From positions 27,004,735 through 27,068,734 of the forward strand of contig NC_084806.1 in the NCBI RefSeq assembly GCF_963583255.1: a stretch of DNA of 64,000 nt, in the 5' to 3' direction. This document shows, one piece after another, positions 14,306 through 25,744 of the stretch. The translations under genes and the position numbers were made by a program. The notes beneath the pieces were generated by a model that saw nothing but the letters and a program-made list of their open reading frames with translations, searched no databases and was not told the DNA's origin. Every line of letters begins with the position of its first letter. The first letter of the stretch is position 1. Source of the DNA: Pyrus communis. Taxonomy: Eukaryota; Streptophyta; Magnoliopsida; Rosales; Rosaceae.

Positions 14306-15084
14306 AGATAATTAGGAGGTTAATATCCTCATGTGGATGGAATATCCTTTGATATTTGATGAGTCGATATTTTACTATATATTGTACTCTATACTTAGTA
14401 TTAATTTATTGGTTATTTTGGTAGAATTTTGATTCTTTGATTTATATTCTTAATGTAGGACATTTGATTTACTCTGCAGCAAAAAGCAATCAAATGGATA
14501 AATTTTGGAGTGATTCCAATTGGAGGAGGTTTGTGAGTCTTTCAAGATGATTGTATCAAAATTCTAGATTTTTCCACAAGCTGTTTGACCGTGGCAATGA
14601 AATAAAGACCGAGCGCGCAACTTTCCCAAATTGACGTTTATGGACATTTTGGGTATTTTGGAGGTCAAAATGGCATATTTTGAGGAAGATTCCTTCTGAG
14701 GATTTGTAGGGGACAACGTCAGCTTTCAAAAGAGACCTTTTAGGACCAAATTGGAGTTGATTTGGTTGGTCAAAAGTCTGATCTTCTGAGAAGTCCGAAT
14801 TTCAGTTTAAATAAGAAACCTTTTACTTTCTGTTTTATTATTTTATTATGTTTCCTAGTTTTATTCTAAGACCTTTTAGGGTTTTATTTTGTAGTAGTAT
14901 AAATAAGATATTTAGCATTAGGGTTAACGAGGAGAAGAGGGGAGAAAAAGCACGCACACTTTAGAGAGCTTTTGGATTCAAGTTTCTTTTCAAATAAATA
15001 AATAAATAAATAAATAAATAAAGAAAAAAAGAAGATAATTAGGAGGTTAATATCCTCATGTGGATGAAATATCCTTTGATATTT
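14306..15084 (+). mobile_element. 675-bp insert with A-rich tail, flanked by 52-bp direct repeats
   Basis: The repeats at 14306-14357 and 15033-15084 differ at one base. The insert between them (14358-15032) begins GATGAGTCGATATTTTAC, contains a promoter-like TATAAATA near 14899 and ends in an (AAAT)n/A-rich tail at about 14993-15032. Start and TATA resemble a gypsy LTR (U3-R). The A-rich end and long direct repeats look like target-primed retroposition. See findings. Confidence 0.55.
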
Positions 15085-16971
15085 ATTTATCCCAAAAGAT
15101 AAATCCTACATGAAATATGCCAAATGCAATTGGATTTTTCTAATAAAGGGAATGTAATGGTTTGTTTGATTCTAATCAGACACACCTATGAGGGTTTTCT
15201 TTATGAAAAAAAAGAATAAATATGTTGATTTGAATTGGTATATCTCACAAGCGATGCATAGTTAACATTCTAAATGCGGACACATTGTGAAAGAGCAAAC
15301 TTTGTATGGATCATTTGGTCCTTTTCAAAATGAATGAGCGGGTTTCAGAAGTTATGTCTCTCTTCCATTGGTATAGATATATGTGTAATCCCTCGTCCGA
15401 ATGAGTTATCAACTGCTTGGAAACGCCATTCGCCAAACTGGTAATTTATAACCATGGTGGGTCAGTTGGCAAGTTGTATATATCAAAGTGAATTTGATCT
15501 GTGAGTGGTATCATGGTGATCTGCAAGTGTCATGGAAAATTGCCAATTGTGAAATGAATCTTGTGTTATTCTCACATGATCAATTCAACGTAACGATATG
15601 AGGAGCTATGTTATTACGAGACAAAAATCTCTGTGGTATGTATTTCGAATATGCGCAAGAGGCAGGTTGGATTCATAAATACATAATTATATGAACACGC
15701 ATGCTGGTCAAGTTTTGTCTTTGGACAAATTATAAGGATTAGCTAATTAACATCGATGAAGGTATTACTTTGACAACTACCGTAAATTAAGAAAGTCATA
15801 ATTTCACTTGCATGTTAGTCATGATGATCGAGTTGCCTGCAAGCAAGGGTTAAGCATTTCAAAGTGAAAGTTTATCCATGGAAACTTATCAAAGTTCAAA
15901 GGTTGAAGGCAAAGTGCCAATTCGTGCTTATACAAATAAGGCTAATGAGGCTTCAAAGTTTGGAAGTTTAGACAAAGAACCTATCTTTCTCATTTTCTTC
16001 TTAAAGTGTAAAAGTGAATTATTGATAGTGTTAAAAGGAACCACAATGGAAGGGGATTGTGGGGATAACTTAGCTATCTTTTGATGTATGAGATTTACTT
16101 AATTAAGAAGAATGGAAAAGTAATTTGGTAATTGAATGAGACAATCAAGACGTCAGCTCTTGAAATGAGAAATTTTTTAAGGTATAAAGAGGTTAGAGAC
16201 CTTCCTAGAAATTCCTTAAATGTGGGGGAGTATGCCCAAGTATTAGCAAATTACTTACAGTCCCAACATGTACTTTTGAGGACTTGACATTGTAAAACAA
16301 CTCCTCTCATATAAAATATAATCTCATAAGATGGATGGTGCACACCATTAAAACTAGTCAACCAAGTAGTGGATCCAATTATTAAAGATTAGACTAGAGA
16401 GTAAGTTGATCATTGAGGCGAATGAGGTTAAAGCCAACATAACTAATGAATCAGCCTGACGAAAACCTAACTTAGTTGATTGAAGATCCCATGGTCCGAG
16501 TTTAAGAGGCAAACTCGTTGGGTATGATTTAAAGAAGTTAACACACTATATAACACCATTCCAATGGTGGAAAAAGTGTGTTGTCTGCAGAAGTTTTAGG
16601 GTGTATATTTATGCTTAATGGCACCGATATCTTATAAATAAGAGGAATATTGCATAGTATTCTTAATCAATGGTCGCCTATATGAAAGTAGAAGTGGGTC
16701 ACTTCTATGAGTACAAGATGGCTAAATTCTCTAACGTTATCATGAAACCTAGATTTGTTCAGGACTAAAATGAACACAACTGTATGAACGGTAATATATT
16801 AGGACTAGTGATGTGTGCTACTTATTGTCTCGGTATCTTCCCCATCCACTGCGTCACCAAGTAAATCCGATAAGTATTCACTAGGTAGGTTCAAGTCCAA
16901 ACCTCTCCCGATGCATCTCTTGTCCACCTGCATTCTTGAATAATTCCTAATTTTGCATTCATGTGGGGGAT

Positions 16972-17501
16972 TGTTGGAAATTATATATTATAATATTAGT
17001 TTAATATATTTAGTTTTTGTGTGAATGAAAAAATAAGAGTCAAGTGTCATAGCTGAATTCAAATTCATGAGTTGCATCTGTTCGTTAGAACTTTAGGCAA
17101 CAATCACCATGTTTCAAAAAGAGTGGCTTGAGCTCTATATGAACTCAAGCATCCCATACGTCTAAATGAATTGAGAGAAGAGTTTTCTTCAGTGCCTTTT
17201 CTTCCTTTTTCGTCAAATTTCGAGTCGTGTCTTGAGAGTAGGAATATATGAAGTTCATTGGAGTCTGAAAAATAAGGTGCTTTAACTTTAGGTTATAGAT
17301 TGTTGAATACTAGGAGACAAACGCCTACCGAACTACAAGCACAAGGGTTGTGGCAAAGTTCTATTTTTAGGACATTGCATTTACATGCAAACCTCAATCT
17401 CTAAGTTAATTATGTACACAATTGATGGTGTGATTTTCTTTATGAATATTACCATTGGAATTTATAATTATATTTTCATATTTTCTAATATTGCTACAAC
17501 A
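16972..17501 (+). repeat. 3' LTR of the LARD-like element
   Basis: 530 bases starting TGTTGGAAATT directly after the purine-rich tract at 16961-16971 and ending CTACAACA. The many substitutions against the 5' copy suggest an old insertion. Confidence 0.75.
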
Positions 17502-17700
17502 TGCTAAATTATGTTTTTTGTGGTTTCGACGTTCGTTTCAAAATAAGGACAATCTCACTTTTTTCCGTTGATCAAAATTTCATTGCAAAATTTTTTTATT
17601 AAATAAGATAACAGTATATTAAACTATAATATTTAGATTGAATTCCCTAGACACACAGAAAGAAGCAAAAGCCACTAAACACACAAGAATTAAAAAAAAT
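17502..17700. other. Spacer before the Mutator-like element
   Basis: Short AT-rich spacer. No gene is seen. Confidence 0.4.
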
Positions 17701-18180
17701 GGTAAATTACATTTTATTTCTTCAGGTTTGGGTGCAATTGCAACCTCATACAACATCTTTAAAACTTTTCAATCTCATACATTTAGTTATCATTTATTTC
17801 AATTTCATACAGCTTAAAAAAATCTAGTAATTTAACTGTTAAGTAATGACGTGACAAATGCAAAACCCTACTTTTAATAACACGACAGTCAAGTGTGCCA
17901 CGTAACAAAATATGAATTATAAAATAAATAGAAAGTTGGTCTCCACCACTACCACTTCATCTTCTTCGCTCTCCATCTCTCCTCTCTCTCCCGTTTCTCT
18001 TTCTCTTTTCCACCTCAAATCTGATAAAATCTGAAACGGGCAGATAGAGAGTGAGCTATGGAGGAACACCGGAATTTGTTGTGCCAAAGCTGCTATTCTC
18101 TCTTCGCTCAAATCATCGCCCAATTGCCGCCGGCGACCCGTCTCTTTCGTCTTTCCCAACCCTTTCCCCAACTCCGCCCA

Positions 18181-18312
18181 AAAGACGGAGGCGAGGACCT
18201 CTTCATGCACCAGTCATCGATCAGATCCGACGGCTTCCGCACCATCTCTGAAGGCAAGTCCTTCGAATTCCTCATCTACTTCGGCGATGACAGAAAGACC
18301 AACAAGCAATAA
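18181..18312 (+). pseudogene. Cold-shock-domain protein fragment
   Basis: The frame contains DGGEDLFMHQSSIRSDGF followed by EGKSFEFLI, the second half of the nucleic-acid-binding cold-shock domain (RNP2-like LFMHQSSI) of plant CSP/GRP2 proteins. The first half of the domain (the KGFGFI-type RNP1) and the glycine-rich/zinc-knuckle tail are absent, and the frame stops at 18312. It is a captured or decayed fragment inside the Mutator-like element, not a gene. An upstream ATG at 18058 is in frame but leads into sequence I do not recognise. Confidence 0.75.
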
Positions 18313-18329
18313 AGCAATGTTCTGAACCC

Positions 18330-18407
18330 CCATGTGCATTCTACTTGAAAATTGGGCAATGTAAATTTGGTGTGACCTACAAATTTCATCACTCGAAAGC
18401 TATCTGA
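18330..18407 (+). pseudogene. CCCH zinc-finger fragment (ZFN-like)
   Basis: The frame reads PCAFYLKIGQCKFGVTYKFH, the C-x8-C-x5-C-x3-H finger of plant CCCH (ZFN-type) RNA/DNA-binding proteins, with the third cysteine replaced by tyrosine. A stop follows within ten codons. It lies 17 bases after the end of the cold-shock fragment, although the two domains come from different gene families. This supports transduplication by the surrounding element. Confidence 0.7.
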
Positions 18408-18782
18408 ATACCATTAGCTGAAGAAGAGAACAAAACTCGAGAAATTGGGACGGCTATCAAGATAGAGGGAACTGGATTTGCTACGAGGGCTCTGCATTTG
18501 CCACGTCATCACTTATACTATTAGCCTCTCCATCTCTCTCTCTCTTGTCTCTCTCTCCCCCTCTCTCTCTCTCTCGTTTCTCTCTCATTTACATGACATA
18601 ATTGAATGTCACATCATAAAAAATATAAGTTTGATTTTGCCACGGCATGACTTAACGAATTTTTTATCTGATATAGGAAATTGAAATAAATGATAATTAA
18701 TGTATGAGATTGAAATGTTTTAAAAATGTTGTATGATGTTACAATTGCATCCAAACCTGAAGGGATAAAATGTAATTTACCC

Positions 18783-19073
18783 CAAAATATAAACACAATA
18801 AAGATAAGTTTAGAATGTAACACTTCATCCATTCCTTAAGCTTATTCATGTGGAGCTGTTGAGTTTCATAACATTTAGCCACCGAGTAATAAAGAGCATA
18901 CAATGTCATACTCATCCTCTCATAAATTTTTCCTAATCCATAACAAGCTCGAAACTATTACATTAACTTAGGGTAGGGATTATTATGGGTTTGAAATTAT
19001 TACGTTAACTGAGAATAAGAAGTTTCAAACTCGGGACGCATAAGCAGAAACCTAACCGCCAATTTAGTAGGAT
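18783..19073. other. Spacer between two Mutator-like elements
   Basis: No gene or repeat recognised. Confidence 0.4.
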
Positions 19074-19618
19074 GGGTAAACTGCCATTTGACCCCTTGAA
19101 CTATTGTTCCAGTTGAAATTGATCCTCTAAACTATTTTTTTGGTAAATTAACCCCCTAAACTATTTAAAATCAACCAATTGACCCTTGTTAGTAGATTCC
19201 ATCCACTATTTGGTCAAATTCAAAGAGAAATTAGCCTTTCCTTCATCATTTCTTACTTGTCAAATATAACCATGAATGAACTTATGACATTTGAAAACAA
19301 AATAATGTGTAATGACGATGTGAGATGATCCGTTATGTAAACATTTGGCTTTTTTATGTTTTCTCATTATGCTATATGTTTTTTAATTATTATGTGTCCA
19401 TGTGTCAAAATTTTATTGGCGGTTATAGCTGATAAGTAACAATTGATGATGAAATGACTAATTTGCCCTTGAATTTGACGGAATTGATTCCGCAATCTAA
19501 CGACAAGGAGTTAATTAACTGATTTTAAATAGTTCAAGGGGCTAATTTACCAAAAAAATAATGTAGGGGTCAATTTCAACTAGGATGATAATTCAAGGGG
19601 TCAAACCTTAATTTACCC
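19074..19618. mobile_element. Non-autonomous Mutator-like element (MULE/MITE)
   Basis: 545 bases with inverted ends that read inward GGGTAAA, CCCTTGAACTAT and, further in, TTGGTAAATTA and TAAACTATTTAAAATCA. The flanks TTAGTAGGAT (19064-19073) and TTATTAGGAT (19619-19628) match at nine of ten bases, fitting the 9-10-bp duplication made by Mutator-type transposases. It has no coding capacity. Confidence 0.75.
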
Positions 19619-19628
19619 TTATTAGGAT

Positions 19629-20886
19629 ATATGGCTCAATATGCTACACATTTTGTCAATTTAGAAACCAATCACCCTAAATCCTAAACTGATGTTGTAA
19701 TTTACCTCACTTTAAAAACTCGACAAAAGTCCATATAAATCTTTTCTCTCCGAGTGAGAGTCTTTCTCCCTTATTAAGAGTATTTCTCACCTTTTTGTGT
19801 GAGGCTTTCATATTTGAGCAAATCCGATGGTGGCGACCCTAGCTTCAGCCGAGGTCGGTCACCGTTCCTCCCCACTCTTTCCTACTCCACTTTTCCTTGC
19901 TTCTACTGTTTTCCCTCCTGCTTTTTATCCCAATCTATTATGTTCCTCTTACCCCACTGGTATCCCTCCTCCTTGTTGATCCTTTTTCTAATTTTCAACC
20001 ACGAATACTATTGAGGTTGTGCGTAGAGCTCCGATGTTTCCACGGGCTCGAGTGTTTCCTACACCACCACTTTCACTTTGTTGTCTGCTAGATGAAGCAG
20101 GCTTCTCTTGTTTAGTTGCCGGTTCTCCTTACTTTGTGGTTGTGCTTAGGAAGCAGAACAAAGTCAGATGTTGCGACTGTTGAGGCGTTGCTTGGTTGTG
20201 AACAAAGTCACTAGTTTTCTCTTCATTGATGGTTTCCTTTCAACTACCTAGGGTGTGTGAACCTTAAAGTTGTTAATATTTGTTTTTCGGTGTCACTGGC
20301 GATCTATAGGGTTTAAGCCGGAAGGCTGTCCTAGATCTGATGGTGATACATTCCGGTGATGACCCAACTCTTACCCTATGCTATTAAGACATGAACGTTG
20401 AAGACATAAGATGGAGTAGTCGGAAAGAAAAGTTATCCTTTCTAAACCCTACATAATCACACGTGTTTAGACGGTTTTATGCTGTATTGCGATCCATAAG
20501 TGTACAGCGGCATTCTATTTAAATTACACTAATCTCCCAAAAGAAGATTCAAATTTGAGTGTGAGGGGGCAGGCACACTGTTGTTTACAACTAATCTAAC
20601 ACACATACTAGAAACTATTTGATTGGATTGTAATAGAATCTCCTAAATGGGAATGCAGTTAACCCGAAAAGGAAAACAAAAACTGTCACTGTAACTAACA
20701 TGGAATGAGCAAAGTGAGATGGAGATCCTAAGTTCCAAAGCTCATGCAGGAAAGGAAAAAAAAAGGTTATCGCATAGCGCAGTTACGCACAAAATGGCAT
20801 CAACAATTGGTAATGAAATGCACTAAACTCGGTGCAGAACGTATGCCCTCAACAGAATTAAAAGATTATACCAACATTTTGCTTTC
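19629..20886. other. Gene-free stretch downstream of the deacetylase gene
   Basis: Pyrimidine-rich around 19840-20000. Several frames are open for 60-70 codons, but none resembles a known protein or has supporting splice structure. It may be old retroelement sequence. Confidence 0.35.
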
Positions 20887-20990
20887 GCTAGTTGAGACAC
20901 CAGGTTTGTGACTGCTGACAAACACCCGATAGCCTCGGAAAACATCAGAAAAAGGCACTACTCAATTTTGGTGTGATTTGGTAGTATCAT
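20887..20990 (-). pseudogene. Degenerate tandem copy of the last exon of the deacetylase gene
   Basis: Blocks CTAGTTGAGA, GCTGACAAACACC, ATAGCCT and AGAAAAAGGCA(C/G)TACTCA repeat, in the same order and strand, those of the true terminal exon at 21046-21149, about 165 bases away. The frame is lost (substitutions and indels). On the minus strand it lies just 3' of the functional stop codon, so it may be transcribed as 3' UTR. Confidence 0.65.
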
Positions 20991-21045
20991 TGCAACTTCT
21001 TGTTATTCTCGTTCTTCTAAGTTGTTTTTGTTTCTTAGCAGATTC

Positions 21046-24000
21046 TCAGTCTTCTAGTTGAGAGATAACGCTGACAAACACCTGGTAGCCTTGGCGCATA
21101 TCGGAAAAAAGGCAGTACTCATTCTTGGCATGGTATGTTGCCATCAAGCCTGCACATGCATAACAGGAATGAATCAGAACATCATCGACTCGGGTATAAT
21201 AACCGATCAACTCCCAGGAAGAACAAACTATTATGCATTAAATAAACTAGGTTTCCTTCTTTTGAACCCAGCTTCCCTTGTTCTCTCATCCTCTCACAAA
21301 CTGACAGCCCATAGGCAAGTTCTCAATTATACGTAAGTTTTGTGAGCTAAATCCAAAAGGCTAACAGAAATAGCTTTGTACCGTAGCCAGCAGTTTGAAC
21401 ATCGAATCCTTCATCCTAGCACACAACAAATTGATATAATTCAGAGAATGAGTACTCAAGGAAAACTAGAAGAGAAGAAAAAGTAAAAAAAGGGCTTGGA
21501 ATAAGGAAAAATTATTGCACCTGCAGTTCTCGAATGAGAGGTAAACTTCCAGTAATTGAGTACGGTTTTACATGACCAACAACCTCTTCAGTAGCTTTAC
21601 ACAATACATGAAATCCACGGGAGTTGAGATCGCAAGCAACTCCGGACATTGCCTCATCAAAACTTAAAGCAAGGCTGTAGAGAGACAAAAAATGTAAATA
21701 CACTTTCTTTCTTCTTTTAATAATTAACTTGCCAAAAATATTTGTCTTGTTTTGCTTTTGTTTGTTTATTTATTTATTATTTATTTAAGAAAAATATTTG
21801 ATGGTAGCTAAGCAAAAAAAACAAACATCTTGAGAGAGACAGAGAGTACCTTCCCCTTAGGTTTTCATCTGGTAAGATATACTTTGAAACCGGACCTCGT
21901 GACTCTACGTTTCCTATGTTTTTGTTAATGTCATCCACATATTCTTGAAGCTTTTTCATAACATCCTTAACGCTGTAACAGGTTAAAAGTGTTTGCGTGT
22001 TAAAAATGGAGAATGGGGCAGAGATAAAATCTTTACAACAAACCTTTAGGATATGGAAATTCACAAAAGAAAGCCAGTTGCTTACTTGTAGAAGGGAGTT
22101 AACCTGTAAACAACAAAAATTAATAAGAAAAATCCTAGAAAAGAAAAAGATTAAAGAAAAATCCTCGATGAGATATTCCTTCTCCTACAACCAAGAAAAT
22201 AAATATCACTACTACAGAAAAGCCTCAAACAAGTCACTGAGAATATTAACCTGACATCTCCCGAAATTGTGCACTCAGCTGGAATTTGATTTATTCCACC
22301 AACTGGATCTGAAACCAAAAAGAGGTCAGTGTAATCCATGATTCTCCAACATTTTTCACCACAAGCTTGAAACCAGAAACTTACAACTCCATTGTGTTGG
22401 CTTCATGGTTGATGGTGTAGCAAATCCATAGACCTCTTCCTTGGGATGGGGAGGAAAATCTCTATAGAACCGCAACTGGATATCTTTCAGTGCTTCCATA
22501 GCTAGCTCCAAAGGGTTTATAGCCTACAGATATTCAACATCAATAAGATAAATAAGTACAAAGAGGACGTGATACCATTGTGATTCACGATACAAATGTT
22601 CAATTGTCCAAGAAGACATAAGTTCAGGCTCTGGAATGCTCCAAACAAGTTTTATTGTAACGAAATATAGGAGCGATTTGTAGATAAGAAAAAAAATTTA
22701 ATTGTGAACCAAGATAACTCCTTAGCTTCTTTGGCTGCAAGTCCAACAAATGCTTTTTACCAATTAAAGAGAAAAGGCTAGAATTTGCTATGACGAAATG
22801 TGCTTCACCATTCATAAAAACCCCACACCAGATATCAACTTCCCTACCCAGAATAGTTCAGAAGCAGCGACTGAAATCCTATATTGCACTTTATCAAAGA
22901 GCATATTTACTATTATCAAAGAAAATCTTTATGCCTTCTCTTATTACTACCTCATCCCGAAAGTGTTGGGTGGTTTTGCTCCTGTAATAAATCACACAAC
23001 AGTAAAATAACATCCCTGATTTGTATTATATTGACCATGACCCCTTTGAAAATACTATATCCAGCTCATAGTGTCCAGCTCAGTAGTATTTTCACCATTG
23101 ATCCCCAACCCTAAACATCATATTAATCGAACTTAAGAATTTTATGCCAGGCGGGACTATGACCATGGTAGCTGCAGTGGAGTAGGCAGCGGGATATACA
23201 TCTAAACCAATGGTTCAATGGTAAGCAGATTAAGTACTGAAATGTCACTTCAAATGGCGTACAGGACACAGTGGCATACCTTGTGTGCCAAACCACTGTG
23301 AAAAAGCTTCCCAGTCACATGAAGCTTCCAAGGTATCATACCACCAGTACCGATGCAAGGTTGTTTATCTGCTGTGTCAATCCAAAACCTGAGTTGAACG
23401 CCAACATGAATCAGCATGACATTTCATGGTTATCCTGTTTTACAAAAAATGAAAATTACTTACAGAGGACCATCCTTTAGCCTACTGAGTAGCCCATCCT
23501 TTACGAGCGCATCCACACCAACCCCTGAAATGGCAGAATTCTCTTCATTTGCTATAAAGACTGCAACCACAGTTGACTTCAATTTTGGCTTTGTCTCTGC
23601 CAGCCTTCTCATGAGCTCAGTTACAAGTGCAACATGACCCAAGCAATCAGTAGTTCCACGGCCACGAAGTTTATCTCCATCGATGCTCAATGAGAATGGA
23701 TCAAATTCCTGCAAATACAAGAATCAAATTTGATGCACAATGAATCATCACTAACCCACAAAAATTGAGAAAAAGAAAGAACGATCATTATTGCATTTTA
23801 ACTACTGCCCAATGTTGATCCATTATTCTGTACACAACACCAATGAAAAACTCAAACTCCTGTAATAAAAGACTAACTTGCATCTGAAACTGTATTTCCA
23901 AAACGTAAGATGTGAAGCGCAATAAAATTTAATTGGCCACAGTTATGAGATTTCATGCTTGTCTTGAACCAAAGCTTACTGTCAAATGACGTAAGCTGAA

Positions 24001-24207
24001 GGATCTTAAAGAAAAAGAGGGTAAAAAAATCTGGTTAATGGTTATAATCAATTTCAGATGCATCACGCTAAAATGGTAATATATTACCAGCTGATTCCAG
24101 TTGGGATCATAACTAGACAAGTAGTTAGCAAAATAGAAGGAAGGACAAGCTAGCAGAAATTAGACCATAGTTACTAATATATGGACAAAGGAAACCATAA
24201 AGTGGGT

Positions 24208-24244
<37 letters not shown>

Positions 24245-25461
24245 AGCCCGAAAACCATCTGTGGGTTTGTAGAATTTTCAAATTAGCAGAGTTCAACTCG
24301 AATTGGATTATCAATTTATTTATGGATAGGAATCACTTTTGAACAACATAAATCTAAAGGGCAGCAAATTACCAAATTATAGTATCTAACTTCTCATAAC
24401 ATAAGGACGAAAGCCCCCAAAATAAACGATTTATGCAGGGTAAATTTGTCAACTGAACAAACTTGTTCGGGTTTCAAATTGATTGGATTTAGTTTAATTC
24501 ACCAGAAAGAATCATGATTGGGATTTTGACTGCAACATTAAAAGGATAGAAGACTTCAGTAGTTAAAACATTTGGATTAGGCTTAATATGAGTAATCAGA
24601 AAACCAAGAAAACTGCTGTTATTCAATCACAAAAAGATGGAGCAATCAAAAGATTAGTTTTGGGATAAATCCCAAAGGATAAAGCAAAACATATATATTT
24701 GGGAAAATCCAAGTGAAAAAACATAACTAAAATGTATAAAGGCAGAGCTGTTCCAAATCAACAAAAAAAGAATCGAAACTCGGCAAATATTGATTGGAAT
24801 TAAGCTAACACTAAACAGATAATCCTCCAAACAACTAGCTAATCACTCAAAAGCCAAGACAAGTAAAAGCTCTAATCAGTTCAAACAAACCCCATAACAT
24901 AAATGCCAAAACAATCAGCCTACGAAGATAATCGACAAAAAATAAAAACACAAAATTGGGTTGAACAGCTTGTAACATATTGAACATAAAGTTGTCACTC
25001 TCTAACGCTCTACACTATAGATAGAATCCAATCCAATCCAGTCCAATCCAATCCAATCCAATTCAATCCAATCCCAGATAGCAAACACAGACCAAATTAA
25101 AGCCGAAAATCGAATGAAAGAAACAAACCCAGTCATTGGGATTAGCAGTGACGACGTCCATGTGACAGCCAACGAAGGACAAGATCTTCCCAGGAACAGT
25201 TCCCGGGTACTCCACAATAACGTTGCCTCTGCCGGGGAAGTAGGTCACGTGTTTGATCACCAAGGGCCCACCGCCTGTGGTGGTGCTATGGGGAAGCAGG
25301 GAATCAAGGACGTGCTTGACGGCTCGGTCCTCTTGAGGGATCAGCTCAGGTGGGTTGTTCTGGAGATACTTGGACTCCCCAATAAGCTTGGAGAGAAGGG
25401 ATACGAAGGACTCCTTGTCCAGGTCGCCTACTATTTTCTTCACGTCGGTGGAGGAAGCCAT
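21046..25461 (-). CDS. NAOD: N-acetylornithine deacetylase, ten exons
   Basis: M20-family metallohydrolase that removes the acetyl group from N2-acetylornithine to give ornithine for arginine and polyamine synthesis. Exons in transcription order: 25461-25129, 23708-23464, 23388-23280, 22523-22385, 22308-22251, 22103-22086 (18-nt microexon), 21972-21850, 21674-21521, 21415-21382, 21149-21046. All introns are GT-AG and phases agree, giving 1317 nt and 438 aa, close to the roughly 440 aa usual for the plant enzyme. Visible M20 residues are H100 and D102 in GCHMDVV, D132 in GRGTTDCLGH and the catalytic E166-E167 in FIANEENS. The ATG is taken at MASSTDVKK; upstream sequence is GA/CT microsatellite. 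No signal peptide is obvious. Intron 1 is about 1.4 kb. A solo LTR begins 284 bases upstream of the ATG in the same sense. Confidence 0.95.
24213..24242. repeat. Poly(A) tract in intron 1 of the deacetylase gene
   Basis: An uninterrupted run of about 30 A on the plus strand. No retroposon body or flanking duplication was identified, so it may be a simple repeat. Confidence 0.8.
25024..25077. repeat. CCAAT pentanucleotide repeat in intron 1
   Basis: About ten tandem units of (A)TCCA/CCAAT with single-base variants, located about 50 bases inside intron 1 from the exon-1 donor. Confidence 0.85.
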
Positions 25462-25480
25462 GGCTGCCTGCGAAATCAGA

Positions 25481-25523
25481 ATATTTCTTTTCCTGTGGGT
25501 TTTGGGTTTCTCGGGTCGTGGTG

Positions 25524-25564
<41 letters not shown>

Positions 25565-25630
25565 TGTGGCTGAAGTCGGGAATTCCAATATTTCTTTTCC
25601 TGTGGTTTTTGGCTATCTCGGGTCGTGGTG

Positions 25631-25670
<40 letters not shown>

Positions 25671-25694
25671 TGTGGCTGAAGTCGGGAATTCCGA
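25481..25694 (-). repeat. Tandem duplication with GA microsatellites in the deacetylase 5' leader
   Basis: AATATTTCTTTTCCTGTGG occurs at about 25481 and 25588, and GTGTGGCTGAAGTCGGGAAT at about 25564 and 25671, so the unit is about 107 bases, twice. Each copy contains a (GA)n run (25527-25560 and about 25632-25666), which is CT-rich in the sense of the gene. Position immediately upstream of the ATG suggests 5' UTR or core promoter. Confidence 0.85.
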
Positions 25695-25744
25695 AAAAAG
25701 GTAGACTTACTACTTCTATGAAAGTATGGAAAACTAACCATAAC

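Larger units (their letters stand above)
12222..17501 (+). mobile_element. LTR retrotransposon without recognisable coding region (LARD-like)
   Basis: Two LTRs in direct orientation (12222-12749 and 16972-17501) bracket 4.2 kb of sequence in which I find no gag or pol motif. A polypurine tract, ATGTGGGGGATTG, sits immediately before the 3' LTR, which begins TGTTGG, as in Ty1/copia elements. The flanks share ATGC(T): 12218-12222 on the left and 17501-17505 on the right, so the exact ends are ambiguous by a base or two. The body carries a nested insertion at 14358-15032. Likely a large non-autonomous derivative of a copia-type element, or one whose coding part has decayed beyond recognition. 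Confidence 0.7.
17701..18782 (+). mobile_element. Mutator-like element carrying gene fragments (Pack-MULE candidate)
   Basis: The left end (17701 to about 17870) and right end (about 18615-18782) are long imperfect inverted repeats. Both read inward as GGTAAATTACATTTTAT, then TTCAGGTTTGG, CAATTG, CATACAACAT and TTATCATTTATTTCAATTTC. Between them lie coding-like fragments from two different plant gene families plus a CT-rich tract (18533-18590). I see no transposase. The flanks are A-rich on both sides and no convincing 9-bp target duplication could be read. Long inverted ends plus unrelated gene pieces are the hallmark of a Pack-MULE. Confidence 0.7.

Noticed and set aside
17691..17700. Target duplication for the Pack-MULE candidate
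   Set aside because: Both flanks are A-rich and match only in low-complexity positions, so I do not count it as evidence.
18051..18251. Alternative-frame open region over the cold-shock fragment
   Set aside because: The cold-shock similarity is in the other frame, and this frame shows no recognisable domain.
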